NCBI GenBank assembly: GCA_934663625.1
Contig: CAKUKP010000030.1
Coordinates: 1-31,745 of the forward strand
Reading direction: 5' to 3'
Source of the DNA: an uncultured Clostridia bacterium
GTDB lineage: Bacteria > Bacillota > Clostridia > Christensenellales > Aristaeellaceae
Length of the DNA stretch: 31,745 nt
Part shown: positions 5,235 to 14,136 of the stretch, piece after piece
Numbering within the stretch: the stretch's first letter is position 1
Layout: each line of letters opens with the position of its first letter
Made by a program: the position numbers and the translations under genes
The notes under the pieces: generated by a model
The model's database searches: none
The model's input: the letters and a program-made list of their open reading frames with translations, nothing else
What the model was told of the DNA's origin: nothing

Positions 5235-7283
5235 TCAGCCGACCGGTTCGATCGCGGCTGTATCGGCGGTATTCGCCGTATCCGCGGTATCGCCGCTGCC
5301 CGTTCCATCGATGGAAGGAATGGAAATTTCCGGAACCGGCGCAGCGGTGGGCTCGGCTGCCGGTTCAGCGGCGGGTTCGGGGGTTACTTCCAGCGGCGTG
5401 ATTTCGTTGGTTTCGATCAGACCTGCGTCCGCGGGCTGCGCTTCATAGGCGGGGAACATGAATTTGAATGCGCCCGTATCGCCGAAGCGGTTGTACAGCG
5501 AATCCACAAACTTGCTTCCGCCATCGATGCAGGAGAAGTTCAGCACGATGATCGCCAGCAGCAGTCCCAGAATGATACCCAGAACCACCATCAGCACGCC
5601 GACCAGATGATGGCCGAAGGAACGTCCGGATTCATCGTCGTCGAATTCATCATCGTATTCGTCGTCGTATTCGTCGTCATCATCGTATTCGTCATCGTCA
5701 TACTCGTCGAAATCATCATCCCGAGAATCATCGGCGTATTCCTCGTCGAATTCATCCTCGTCCTCTTCTTCGGCATGACGGTCGCGGCGATGCTTGCGGC
5801 GGCCGCGGGAATCGTCCTCGTCATCCTCGTCCGCATCATCGTCCTCGTCGCCCTCATCGTCGAAATCTTCGTCTTCTATGTCCGCTTTGGCGTGCTTGCG
5901 GGCGCGCCAGCCGAACAGGCCGCGGCGCGGCTTGCGATCCTCTTCGTATTCTTCATCATCTTCATCGTCGTCCGCGTCGGCTTCATCGTCCGCGTCCACA
6001 TCGAAAAGATCGTCTGCGGGTGCGTCCTCGGCATCGGTGCGGCTCACCGGCTTGAATTCGCGGGTCGGTTCCTCTACCACGCCCACGAACGTTTCCGGCG
6101 CGGGCGTTTCTTCCGGCTGTTCCGCCGGAACATCTTCGGCCTTTTCAACCGCGGGCGCTTCGGCAGCCGGCGCGGGCGTTTCCGCTTCCGCCTGTGCGGG
6201 CGCATCGTATACGGATTGCACCGGCGCGGCGGCCTTCGCTTCCGCTTCGCGCTTTGCGGCTTCCTCGGCGGCGCGGCGCTGTGCCAGCTCGCGGCGTTCG
6301 CGGCGGGTCATGCCGCTGTTTTCAAGCCCTTCCGCCATCTGGTGGATGTGTTCCGAAGAGAGATTCTGCATATCGTCCATATCCTTATGTCCTCCTTCAA
6401 TGCCGGAAGGCACGTTGTCGCGGCGCGAAACGGTCGGTTCCTGGAAATACACGCTTCCGAATTCCTCCGAATCATCGGCGGCCGCATCGTCCGTCGCTTC
6501 ATCGGGGTATTCGTCCTCGTAATCATCATCGTAGTACCCGTCGTCGTAGGGTTCATCGTCCGTTTCTTCATCGGGGTCTACGCGGGTGATGAACAGGTTT
6601 AAAAATTTCTTGAATCCGTGCGGCTGATCATCGGAGGATGCATCCTCGTCCGCATCGTCGTATGGCTCGTCGGCGTATTCGTCGTAATCCTCGTCATCGT
6701 AGCCCGCATCGCCGTAATCTTCATCCATATGGGCGTGCGGCGCGCGATTCTGCGCAGGATCGGTAAATTCAACGTCCGCGATATTGCCCGCCTTTATGGC
6801 GTCTTCGTATTCGCGCGGATCATCGCTCAGATCTACGCCGTCATCGTCGTGTTCCGCCGGAGCGGTGGGAGCGGCGTCGAGGGCTTCGTCAAAATCCACA
6901 TCGTCGTATGCATCCTCCTCGTCCGAACGGCGGCCGCCGCGGCGCGGGCGCATCTTGCCCTTCACGCGGTTCGCGAATTGCAGGAAGGAAGCAAAGGGAT
7001 TATCGCTCGCAGGTGCGCTGCCCTCCGGACGGGCGTTTTCCCGCTCCTCGGCTTCGATTTCCTCTTCAAAGGAACGATCCGCTTCGGGCGCTGCCTCAGG
7101 GCGCGCTTCCTTTACCGGCTCCGGCTGCACGGGCTGTACGTTTTCTATATCCTCGGCGGGCGTTTCCGCCTTCGGCTCGACCCGCGGACGGACGGGCGCG
7201 CTGCTGCGAGCCTTGTATTCCTCGTGCCTGCGGCGAAGCTCGTAATAATCCATCTCCGGGACGTTATTCTGGTTTCTGCTCAT
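5235..7283 (-). CDS. Highly acidic membrane protein of unknown function
   Basis: 682 residues from ATG 7283, which follows GGAGAGGCGGT; an in-frame ATG at 7307 has no ribosome binding site. Most of the protein (about residues 1-555) is predicted disordered and extremely rich in Asp and Glu, with runs such as DEDDEDD and EYDDDEYDDDDEYDDEY, a KPRRGLFGWRARKHAK basic island, and Ala/Pro/Glu linkers. One hydrophobic helix (about 570-595, VGVLMVVLGIILGLLLAIIVL) precedes a conserved-looking block FSCIDGGSKFVDSLYNRFGDT and a Pro/Ala/Glu/Thr-rich outside tail of about 80 residues. The layout is a large cytoplasmic acidic domain with one C-terminal anchor. Function unknown; scaffold, cation buffering or envelope organisation are only guesses. 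Codon repetition on the coding strand creates long false hydrophobic frames on the other strand. Confidence 0.75.
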   Translation of the reverse strand: MSRNQNNVPEMDYYELRRRHEEYKARSSAPVRPRVEPKAETPAEDIENVQPVQPEPVKEARPEAAPEADRSFEEEIEAEERENARPEGSAPASDNPFASFLQFANRVKGKMRPRRGGRRSDEEDAYDDVDFDEALDAAPTAPAEHDDDGVDLSDDPREYEDAIKAGNIADVEFTDPAQNRAPHAHMDEDYGDAGYDDEDYDEYADEPYDDADEDASSDDQPHGFKKFLNLFITRVDPDEETDDEPYDDGYYDDDYEDEYPDEATDDAAADDSEEFGSVYFQEPTVSRRDNVPSGIEGGHKDMDDMQNLSSEHIHQMAEGLENSGMTRRERRELAQRRAAEEAAKREAEAKAAAPVQSVYDAPAQAEAETPAPAAEAPAVEKAEDVPAEQPEETPAPETFVGVVEEPTREFKPVSRTDAEDAPADDLFDVDADDEADADDDEDDEEYEEDRKPRRGLFGWRARKHAKADIEDEDFDDEGDEDDDADEDDEDDSRGRRKHRRDRHAEEEDEDEFDEEYADDSRDDDFDEYDDDEYDDDDEYDDEYDDEFDDDESGRSFGHHLVGVLMVVLGIILGLLLAIIVLNFSCIDGGSKFVDSLYNRFGDTGAFKFMFPAYEAQPADAGLIETNEITPLEVTPEPAAEPAAEPTAAPVPEISIPSIDGTGSGDTADTANTADTAAIEPVG

Positions 7284-7337
7284 AGCGTTACCGCCTCTCC
7301 ATTGCATTCTACATGCAGAGTATAACTATACATATTC

Positions 7338-7365
7338 ATTATAACACATTTCACGCATCTGACAA
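7338..7365 (-). promoter_or_regulatory. Promoter of the acidic-protein gene
   Basis: Minus strand: -35 TTGTCA (7365-7360), 16-base spacer, -10 TATAAT (7343-7338), 55 bases before the ATG at 7283. Confidence 0.65.
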
Positions 7366-7485
7366 GTAAAATGGCGTATATGCCTAAAAATATTAACCTC
7401 ACATGGGAAAAATAGTTCGTTTGGCGCGGTGATAATGCCGTTTTCGGGGGCATACGATGCTCCAAAGGCGGGAAGGAGTGTTTTT

Positions 7486-8385
7486 ATGACGAAGAATGAA
7501 TACAGGCGGTCGCTGATCCTGCTGCGCAGCAATGAAAGCGGCTATTCGGGGCATGTGCGCATGGAACGGCGGGTAACGACCGGCAGCATGACGTTTATGC
7601 TGCAAACGCCGCCGTCGGGCGATGAACTGCGCGCCGCGCTGATCGGGCGTGACAAGCGCGGCTATTACGCCTGCGCCATCGGCGATATCCGAAGGGATGC
7701 GCGCGGGCAGGGAACGCTGACGTTCACGTTCGATCCGCGCAACATCTGCGGGCGGGAATTGGATATGTACCGGCTGATCGCCGTGGTGCGCACGGGCGCG
7801 GACGGCTGCGCGCTGGTGCTGCTGGGCAATCTGAACGGCTATGCGGATATGGATTTGCAGCTGGCGCTGAACGCGGCGTGCGAATTGTACGGCATGGGGG
7901 ACGCGGTATCGCCCGCGCCCGAAATTCGGGATGCGCCGCTGCCGGTGGAGGAAGCGCCGCAGACGGATGTGCCGAAGGAGGATGTGCAGATGGAATCAAA
8001 CGAAATGCGGAAGGGCGCGGCGGAGAGCGCCGAAGAGACGGCGGCGGAACCCGCGCAGAGCACGGCGCTGGAGGCAATCGGGCTGAACGCGGATGCATCG
8101 TGGCCCGCCGCGCTGGAAAACGTAAAGACGTATTTTCAGGAACAATCGCCCGCCGAGGATGTGCCGGACGATGAATTTATCTATGTGCGCGTGCCGGTGG
8201 ACGGGCTGGACGCGCATCTCTTAATCGGCGTGCGCGCGCAGGCGGGAGAGATTACGCAGATTGCCTACGCCCTGCCCGCGGATTATTCCGAGGACGCGCC
8301 CGAAGGGCTTTCGGATTATCATTGGCAGGGGGATGACAGAACGGGCTGGTGGGTGCTGCGTTTCGAAGTAGAGTCAGACGGCTGA
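7486..8385 (+). CDS. Hypothetical protein with a conserved-looking N-terminal domain
   Basis: 299 residues from ATG 7486 (ribosome binding site GGAAGGAG, 7-base spacing); an upstream in-frame ATG at 7429 lacks one. I do not recognise the family. Residues about 1-135 form a compact mixed alpha/beta domain (RSLILLRSNESGYSGHVRME, TFMLQTPPSG, TLTFTFDPRNICGREL). Residues about 140-215 are an acidic, Ala/Glu-rich linker. Residues about 220-299 form a second domain (FIYVRVPVDGLDAHLLIGV, YHWQGDDRTGWWVLRF). No signal peptide or membrane helix. The last codons and the stop (SDG then TGA) are encoded by the left end of a structured dispersed repeat (8375-8542), so the native C-terminus may have been altered. 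It is divergent from the acidic-protein gene. Confidence 0.65.
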   Translation: MTKNEYRRSLILLRSNESGYSGHVRMERRVTTGSMTFMLQTPPSGDELRAALIGRDKRGYYACAIGDIRRDARGQGTLTFTFDPRNICGRELDMYRLIAVVRTGADGCALVLLGNLNGYADMDLQLALNAACELYGMGDAVSPAPEIRDAPLPVEEAPQTDVPKEDVQMESNEMRKGAAESAEETAAEPAQSTALEAIGLNADASWPAALENVKTYFQEQSPAEDVPDDEFIYVRVPVDGLDAHLLIGVRAQAGEITQIAYALPADYSEDAPEGLSDYHWQGDDRTGWWVLRFEVESDG

Positions 8386-8542
8386 TAAACGCTGCAACCG
8401 CAGGGATTTCGAGAACAACTTCTTACGAAGTTGAAATTCCTGCTTTCATCGTCAACAGGGCTGCAAAATCGGTTGCATAGGCGTGCTATGCGCCCTCATT
8501 TGCAGCCCTGTTTCCTTGCCTTGCGGCGTTTCTCAGCGCCTG
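8375..8542 (+). repeat. Dispersed structured repeat, copy A (168 bp)
   Basis: The ends are inverted repeats (CAGACGGCTGATAAAC at the left; the right end reads GTTTCTCAGCG-CCTG). Inside are two stem-loops: CAGGGATTTC with GAAATTCCTG, carrying an apical CAACTTC/GAAGTTG, and CAGGGCTGCAAA with TTTGCAGCCCTG, carrying GCATAG/CTATGC. The homologous copy B lies at 20103-20273 with the same stems but different paired bases. The left end supplies the stop codon of the preceding gene. Confidence 0.85.
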
Positions 8543-8608
8543 ACAGGGTATTTCCTTGCCATCATTCTGAAACGATAAAAAATCCCCCTTCTTATTAACA
8601 CAGGCGGC

Positions 8609-8637
8609 TTGCAAAATCAATGTAAATCTGTTACAAT
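8609..8637 (+). promoter_or_regulatory. glyS promoter
   Basis: -35 TTGCAA (8609-8614), 17-base spacer, -10 TACAAT (8632-8637), 33 bases before ATG 8671. The leader is far too short for a T-box. Confidence 0.7.
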
Positions 8638-8670
8638 AGCTGGCATAAAGTTAGGAAGAGGGATTGGAAT

Positions 8671-10050
8671 ATGGCAAAGCTTACGATGGATAAACTGGTT
8701 GCGCTGTGCAAGAATCGCGGCTTTATCTTTGCGGGCTCCGAAATTTACGGCGGTCTGGCAAATACCTGGGATTACGGCCCGCTGGGCGTTGAATTCAAAA
8801 ACAACATCAAAAAGGCATGGTGGCAGAAGTTTGTGCAGGAAAGCCCCTACAACACCGGCCTGGACTGCGCGATTCTGATGAACCGCGAAGTATGGGTCGC
8901 TTCCGGTCATGTGGGCGGCTTCAACGATCCGCTGATGGACTGCAAGGCGTGCAAGGCGCGCTTCCGCGCGGATAAGCTGATCGAGGATTTCACCAAGGGC
9001 GAAGAAACCGGCGACGGCTGGACGAACGCCGAGCTGGAAGCCTACATCGCGGATCACGATATCGTATGTCCCGTGTGCGGCAAGAAGGATTTTACCGGCA
9101 TCCGTCAGTTCAACCTGATGTTCAAGACCCACGCGGGCGTGACGGAGGATGCGTCCAATGAAATCTATCTGCGCCCCGAAACCGCGCAGGGCATCTTCGT
9201 AAACTTCGCCAACGCGATGCGCACCACGCGCAAAAAGCTGCCCGCGGGCATCTGCCAGATCGGCAAATCTTTCCGCAACGAAATCACGCCCGGCAACTTC
9301 ATCTTCCGCGTGCGCGAATTCGAACAGATGGAGCTGGAATTCTTCTGCAAGCCCGGCACCGATCTGGAGTGGTTTGAATACTGGCGTTCCTTCTGCCGCG
9401 ATTGGCTGCTTTCACTGGGTATGAAGCAGGAAAACCTGCGCCTGCGCGATCATGAAAAGGATAAGCTGGCGTTCTATTCCAAGGCGACCACGGACTTTGA
9501 ATATCTGTTCCCGTTCGGCTGGGGCGAGTTGTGGGGCGTGGCGGATCGCACGGATTACGATCTGACCCAGCACAGCAATCATTCCGGCAAGAGTCTGGAA
9601 TATCTGGATCCCGTAACGAACGAAAAGTACATTCCGTACTGCGTGGAACCGTCCGTCGGCGTGGATCGTCTGGTGCTTTCCTTCCTGTGCGACGCCTATG
9701 ATGAGGAAGAGCTCGAAGGCGGCGACGTGCGCACCGTGCTACATCTGCATCCGGCGCTGGCGCCGTTCAAGGTTGCCGTCATGCCGCTGCAGAAGAACAA
9801 GCTGGGCGATCAGGCGAAGGCGCTGTATGCGCAGCTGGCAAAGCACTTCCGCGTGGATTACGATGAAACCGGATCCATCGGCAAGCGTTATCGCCGTCAG
9901 GATGAAATCGGCACGCCGTACTGCATCTGCGTGGACTTCGATACCGAAGCGACTGGCAATGTAACCGTGCGCGACCGCGACACCATGCAGCAGGAAATCG
10001 TCGCCATCAAGGATCTGAAGAACTGGCTGGAGGAAAAGCTGGAGTTCTGA
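8671..10050 (+). CDS. glyS: Glycyl-tRNA synthetase, class II homodimeric type
   Basis: 459 residues, the usual length of the single-chain eukaryote/archaea-like bacterial enzyme rather than the alpha2beta2 GlyQS type. It charges tRNA-Gly with glycine in the cytoplasm. Visible family blocks are KNRGFIFAGSEIYGGLANTW and DYGPLGVEFKNN near the N-terminus, Cys pairs CKAC and CPVC (zinc-binding type) at about 90 and 132, then motif 2 (GKSFRNEITPGNFIFRVREFEQME). Motif 3 is around EPSVGVDRLVLSFL, and a C-terminal anticodon-binding domain includes RRQDEIGTPYCICVDFDT. Ribosome binding site GAAGAGGGATTGGAAT. It has its own promoter and terminator, so is monocistronic. Confidence 0.97.
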   Translation: MAKLTMDKLVALCKNRGFIFAGSEIYGGLANTWDYGPLGVEFKNNIKKAWWQKFVQESPYNTGLDCAILMNREVWVASGHVGGFNDPLMDCKACKARFRADKLIEDFTKGEETGDGWTNAELEAYIADHDIVCPVCGKKDFTGIRQFNLMFKTHAGVTEDASNEIYLRPETAQGIFVNFANAMRTTRKKLPAGICQIGKSFRNEITPGNFIFRVREFEQMELEFFCKPGTDLEWFEYWRSFCRDWLLSLGMKQENLRLRDHEKDKLAFYSKATTDFEYLFPFGWGELWGVADRTDYDLTQHSNHSGKSLEYLDPVTNEKYIPYCVEPSVGVDRLVLSFLCDAYDEEELEGGDVRTVLHLHPALAPFKVAVMPLQKNKLGDQAKALYAQLAKHFRVDYDETGSIGKRYRRQDEIGTPYCICVDFDTEATGNVTVRDRDTMQQEIVAIKDLKNWLEEKLEF

Positions 10051-10074
10051 TTCCGAATCGCATACGATATACGA

Positions 10075-10107
10075 AATCCCTTCCGCACTTTGCGGAGGGG
10101 ATTTTTT
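10075..10107 (+). terminator. glyS terminator
   Basis: Stem AATCCCTTCCGC / GCGGAGGGGATT (10075-10086 with 10091-10102, loop ACTTT, one T.G pair inside) followed by TTTTT. Confidence 0.9.
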
Positions 10108-10129
10108 ACATGCCGATGCGATGAATTGC

Positions 10130-10157
10130 TTGACAAAATTCCATGCCTGATTATAAT
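10130..10157 (+). promoter_or_regulatory. Promoter of the marR-ABC operon
   Basis: Consensus -35 TTGACA (10130-10135), 16-base spacer, consensus -10 TATAAT (10152-10157), 54 bases before the marR start. Confidence 0.85.
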
Positions 10158-10189
10158 AGTTGTTGATACAACGATGTATGTACAACTAT
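10156..10189 (+). promoter_or_regulatory. Likely MarR operator
   Basis: A 34-bp imperfect palindrome with outer arms ATAGTTGT and ACAACTAT (perfect 8-bp complement) and inner GATAC/GTATG-like arms. It overlaps the end of the -10 box and the start of transcription, the expected place for an autorepressor of the downstream marR gene. Confidence 0.65.
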
Positions 10190-10211
10190 TTGGTGATATG
10201 AGGGAAACGGC

Positions 10212-10688
10212 ATGGATATTACGGAACGCAAAATTACGAAAATTGCGCGCGAAGCGGAAAAGCTGGTATTGGTTGCACTGCGCGAGGACGGGGTCGGCAC
10301 AGCGGAGATCGATCTGATTCACGCCCTGCGGCACAATCCCGGCTGCACGCAGGCGCGGCTTACGGAGATCCTGCACGCGGATAAGGCGGCGATCGCACGT
10401 CGAACCCGAAATCTGGAAGCGAAGGGCTTCCTTGTGCGCAGGGATGATCCGAACGATAAGCGCAGCAAACTGCTTTACCCGACGGAAAGGGCGGAAACGC
10501 TGAAATCATCGAAGGCGGAAATCGAAGCGTCCTTTTATGAATACCTGTTATCGACGCTGACCGCGGCGGAAGCGGAAACATTTGCGGCGCTGCTGAACCG
10601 GCTGTACGCCGCATCGAAATCGGAGAGCCGCGCGGGCTTTCCGCATCTGACCGGAAATTCAAAGGAAGTGACGGGTGATGCGGAATAA
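10212..10688 (+). CDS. MarR-family transcriptional regulator
   Basis: 158 residues. The winged-helix DNA-binding domain lies at about residues 35-100: helix-turn-helix GCTQARLTEILHADKAAIARRTRNLEAKGFLVRR, then the wing DPNDKRSKLLYPTERA. Flanking helices at both ends form the dimer interface. MarR proteins usually repress their own operon until a small aromatic or toxic compound binds. The palindrome over the promoter and the overlap with the exporter genes (11 bases from the ATG at 10678) support that here. Inducer unknown. Confidence 0.9.
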   Translation: MDITERKITKIAREAEKLVLVALREDGVGTAEIDLIHALRHNPGCTQARLTEILHADKAAIARRTRNLEAKGFLVRRDDPNDKRSKLLYPTERAETLKSSKAEIEASFYEYLLSTLTAAEAETFAALLNRLYAASKSESRAGFPHLTGNSKEVTGDAE

Positions 10689-12420
10689 ACCGGCGTTTTC
10701 TCCGGATCGCGTGGGCAGCTATTTCCGCATGGAATGGCGGGCACTCGCGCTGGTGGCGGCTTCCGGACTGATTTACAATGTGGGGCTGCTGGCGGGGCCG
10801 TGGTTTGAAGGGCGGCTGGCGCAGTGCCTTGCCGATATCCTCGGCGGAAGCGCGACGGCGGCGAAAATGGCGATGCTGGTGATCGCCTACATCGCGGTTA
10901 CGCTTGCGGTGCAGGCGGCGCGATTCATCAAGCGGTTTTATGTGCGCCGCTTTGCCAATAACATCAATCGAAAAATGAAGGGCGTTCTGTACGCCAGTCT
11001 GGTGCGCGAGCCGCGATCCTCCATCGAAAAGGAAGGCGCGGGCGATGTGATGACCAAGGCGATATCCGATGTGGATGATTGCGTGGAGGGCATGCGCAAA
11101 TTCACCACCGAAATATTTGATACCGGTGTGGCGCTGGTGGGCTATGCGGTGATGCTGCTGATCTACGATTGGCGTCTGGCGCTGCTCAGCCTGATCTTCA
11201 CGCCGGTTACGTATCTGTGCGCGGCGCGGATGAAAAAGCCCGTGCAGCGCGCGGGCGCGGCGTACAAGCAGGCGGCGGGGGCGCTCAGCGGCGCGACGCT
11301 GGATCACGCGGAAAACGCCGTAACCTACCGCATCTACGGCTGCGAAAATGCGCGGGCGGACGGCTATGAAAATACGCTGAACCGCTATGAGCGCGCCGCC
11401 GTGCGCAGCAGCGTATGGCAATCCGCGCTGCCGCCGTTGTATCTGGCGGCGGCGAACGCGGGCGTATTGTTTATCCTGTGGTTCGGCGGCAAAAATGTGC
11501 TGGGCAGCGGGTGGCGCGCGTGGGACATCGCGGCGTTTACCACCTTCATTTCCTGCTTTACCAAGCTGACGGTGAAATCATCGAAGGTCGCCAAGCTATT
11601 CAACGCGGTGCAGAAGGCGGAGGTTTCGTGGAAGCGCATTCAGCCCATGATGCAATCGCCGGAGCCGCTCGATCCCATTCGGGTTCCGGAGCCGGAGAGC
11701 GTTGCTCTGCGCGATCTTTCCTTCGCCTACGGCGATAAGCCGATATTCTCCGATCTGTCGCTGACGGCGCAGCCGGGCGATATCATCGGCGTAACCGGCC
11801 CGGTCGCCTGTGGAAAATCCACGTTCGGGCGCGCGTTCCTCTGCGAAGCGCCCTATGGCGGATCGATCCGCTTCGGCGGGCGGGAGCTTTCCGGCCTTTC
11901 GCCGCGGGAAATCGCCGGTACGATCGGCTATCTGGGGCACGATCCCGAATTGAGCGCCGATACGGTGAAGAACAATGTGCTGTGCGGCGATATACGGAAC
12001 GCGGAAGCGTATCTCGATACGGTGGCGCTGAAGGAGGAAGCGCTGGCGATGGAGGACGGGCTGGATACGGTGATTCTGAGCGGCGGCACGCGCCTGTCCG
12101 GCGGACAGGCGCAACGGCTGGCGCTGGCGCGAACGCTGGCGCATCCGCGGCCGGTATTGATTCTGGATGATCCGTTTTCCGCGCTGGATCGCAAAACGGA
12201 GGACGCGATATTTGAAAACCTGCGCGCCTATGCAAAGGATAAGGTGGTTTTTCTGATTTCGCACCGGTTGTATCATTTTCCGCAGATGCGGAAGGTGATC
12301 TTCATGGAGGATGGAAAGACGCATGTCGGCACGCACGATGAACTGATGGCGAATGAACCGGCGTATCGAAGGCTGTATGAAAGCCAGACGGGAGGCGAGC
12401 GGCATGAAGAAGCGCAGTAA
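10678..12420 (+). CDS. ABC exporter half-transporter, non-catalytic Walker B subunit
   Basis: 580 residues: a type IV ABC membrane domain with about six helices (residues 15-310) fused to a nucleotide-binding domain. Walker A is GPVACGKST (about residue 373), the signature is the canonical LSGGQ (about 470), and Walker B reads LILDDPFSALD, where the residue after the Walker Asp is Asp instead of the catalytic Glu. The H-loop is LISHR. The chosen ATG at 10678 follows AAGGAAG; a GTG three bases earlier is possible. It overlaps marR by 11 bases and the next ABC gene by 17 bases, so all three are co-transcribed. With the next gene it would form a heterodimeric exporter, probably for drugs or peptides. 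Substrate not predictable. Confidence 0.92.
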   Translation: MRNKPAFSPDRVGSYFRMEWRALALVAASGLIYNVGLLAGPWFEGRLAQCLADILGGSATAAKMAMLVIAYIAVTLAVQAARFIKRFYVRRFANNINRKMKGVLYASLVREPRSSIEKEGAGDVMTKAISDVDDCVEGMRKFTTEIFDTGVALVGYAVMLLIYDWRLALLSLIFTPVTYLCAARMKKPVQRAGAAYKQAAGALSGATLDHAENAVTYRIYGCENARADGYENTLNRYERAAVRSSVWQSALPPLYLAAANAGVLFILWFGGKNVLGSGWRAWDIAAFTTFISCFTKLTVKSSKVAKLFNAVQKAEVSWKRIQPMMQSPEPLDPIRVPEPESVALRDLSFAYGDKPIFSDLSLTAQPGDIIGVTGPVACGKSTFGRAFLCEAPYGGSIRFGGRELSGLSPREIAGTIGYLGHDPELSADTVKNNVLCGDIRNAEAYLDTVALKEEALAMEDGLDTVILSGGTRLSGGQAQRLALARTLAHPRPVLILDDPFSALDRKTEDAIFENLRAYAKDKVVFLISHRLYHFPQMRKVIFMEDGKTHVGTHDELMANEPAYRRLYESQTGGERHEEAQ

Positions 12421-14053
12421 CGCGGGCGTATTTACCGCGATTTATGCATCGGCTCGGACGCATAAGGCGCTCACGGCGGGCACGATTCTGTGCGTGGCGG
12501 CATCGGTGGCGGCTTCGCTGGTTCCGCCGCTGCTGCTCGCGCGGGTGATCGATCGGCTGAGCGGCGGAGCGGCGCTTACGTTTTTCGCCGTGCTCGCGTA
12601 CTTTGGCAGCCTTGCGCTGGAGGGCGTGCTTTCCTCGGCGCAGGAAACGCTGCTTACGTTGTTCGGGCAGAAAACGACCCATGCGCTGCGCTCCGAAATG
12701 TCGGAAAAGCTGATTCGGCTTCCGGCGGGTACGCTGGCGGCGCAGAATCCCGGCGAAGTCGCCGCGCGCTTTTCGGGCGATGTGGATACCGTGCAGGCGC
12801 TGTTTACCTCCGGCATCATCAGCATGGCCGCCGATGCGTGCCGCATCATTTCGATTCTGGCGGTGATCGCGGTGAAAAATACCGGCCTCGCCCTCGTATT
12901 GCTGGCGGTGCTTCCGTTCTTCGTCGTATTCACGCGGCGCGTGCAGAAGAAGATGCTGGCGGCGCAGATTGATCATCGCCGCGCCGTGGCGGCGGTATCC
13001 GGACAGGTGCCGGAAACGCTGCACAACATCCGCACCATTCACGCATTGGGCATGGAGGATTACATGGAGCGCCGCTATGACCGGCGCATCGCGGAGGGCT
13101 ATGCCGCCGTTGAGAAGACCAATTTCTACGATGCGATCTATTCGCCCGTGGTGCTGCTGTTGAACGCCGTGGTGGTGGGCGTTGTGATGCTGCTGTCCGC
13201 CTCCGGAAACGCGAAGGTGCTTTCGCTGTTCGGTATGTCGGTCGGTACGTCGGTCGCGATGATCAATTATATATCGCGGATATTTACGCCGATTGAAAGC
13301 CTCGGCATGGAAATTCAGACCATTCAATCCGCCATGGCGGGCGTGAAGCGGATCGACGCGTTCCTCGCCCAGCCGGAGCGGGAAATTCCGGCGGAAGGAA
13401 AGGCGCGCGCGCGGGGCGATGTGGCGCTGTCGCACGTGACCTTCGGCTACGGAGATCAGCCCGTACTGCGCGATTTTTCCATGACGGTGCGGGAAGGCGA
13501 GCAGGTTACGCTGGTGGGCAGATCCGGCGCGGGCAAGAGCACGATATTCCGCCTGCTGCTGGGGCTGTACAAGCCGCAACGCGGCGCGATTACCATCGGC
13601 GGCGTGGATGTATCGCAAATCGCGGATGAGGAACGGCGCGCGTGCATCGGCTGCGTGGAGCAGCATTTTTCCCGCGTGCCGGGCACGGTGCTGGATCAGA
13701 TCACGCTGGGAGATCCCAAAATCACTGAAGCGATGGCGCGCGATGCCGCAAAGCTCGCCGGGTTGGATGATGCGATTCTCGCGCTGTCGGATGGCTATGC
13801 CGCCGAATGCGCCGAGGGCATGTTTTCGCAGGGCGAATGGCAGCTTCTGTCCATTGCCCGCGCCGCGGCGGCAAATCCCGCGGTGCTGCTGCTGGATGAA
13901 ATCACCGCCAATCTGGATGCGGAAACCGAAGCGCGCGTGCTGGCGGCGCTGCGCCGCGCCGCCGAGGGGCGCACGGTGCTTTCCATATCGCACCGCGTTT
14001 ACGGAGAGGAAGGCGCAAGGCGCGTGGTCATTGGGGGCGCGAAAGAAAAATAG
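12404..14053 (+). CDS. ABC exporter half-transporter, catalytic subunit with divergent signature
   Basis: 549 residues; ATG 12404 follows GGAGGCGAGCGGC. Membrane domain at about residues 15-310 and a nucleotide-binding domain after it. Walker A is GRSGAGKST (about 371), the ABC signature is altered to FSQGEWQ instead of LSGGQ (about 472), and Walker B is LLLDEITANLD with the catalytic Glu. H-loop ISHR. The changes are the mirror image of those in the preceding gene. In a heterodimer one ATP site (this Walker A/B with the partner's LSGGQ) would be fully competent and the other degenerate, as in TM287/288-type exporters. The short C-terminus ends 9 bases before a long inverted repeat. Confidence 0.92.
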   Translation: MKKRSNAGVFTAIYASARTHKALTAGTILCVAASVAASLVPPLLLARVIDRLSGGAALTFFAVLAYFGSLALEGVLSSAQETLLTLFGQKTTHALRSEMSEKLIRLPAGTLAAQNPGEVAARFSGDVDTVQALFTSGIISMAADACRIISILAVIAVKNTGLALVLLAVLPFFVVFTRRVQKKMLAAQIDHRRAVAAVSGQVPETLHNIRTIHALGMEDYMERRYDRRIAEGYAAVEKTNFYDAIYSPVVLLLNAVVVGVVMLLSASGNAKVLSLFGMSVGTSVAMINYISRIFTPIESLGMEIQTIQSAMAGVKRIDAFLAQPEREIPAEGKARARGDVALSHVTFGYGDQPVLRDFSMTVREGEQVTLVGRSGAGKSTIFRLLLGLYKPQRGAITIGGVDVSQIADEERRACIGCVEQHFSRVPGTVLDQITLGDPKITEAMARDAAKLAGLDDAILALSDGYAAECAEGMFSQGEWQLLSIARAAAANPAVLLLDEITANLDAETEARVLAALRRAAEGRTVLSISHRVYGEEGARRVVIGGAKEK

Positions 14054-14062
14054 AATGGTTTG

Positions 14063-14100
14063 CGCGCGAAATGTGGGTATCTTCATTCACATTTCGCGCG
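14063..14100 (+). terminator. Hairpin ending the marR-ABC operon
   Basis: Perfect 13-bp stem (CGCGCGAAATGTG at 14063-14075 with 14088-14100, 12-base loop). The U-run after it is poor (CTTTCTTTG at about 14109), so it may be a weak terminator or a 3' stabilising structure. Confidence 0.6.
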
Positions 14101-14136
14101 TGGCCGGACTTTCTTTGTAAAAAAATCGAGTAACCA

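Noticed and set aside
5607..6602. Long hydrophobic frame opposite the acidic-protein gene (331 codons, many Val/Ile/Phe)
   Set aside because: It is a mirror of Asp/Glu codons (GAT/GAA/GAC read backwards as ATC/TTC/GTC). No ribosome binding site or family; the acidic gene has promoter, start and terminator.
8640..8670. T-box leader for glyS
   Set aside because: The promoter lies only 33 bases before the start codon, so no room for a T-box.
12302..14086. 594-codon frame antisense to the second ABC gene
   Set aside because: The plus strand clearly encodes Walker A, Walker B and membrane helices; the antisense frame is a GC shadow.
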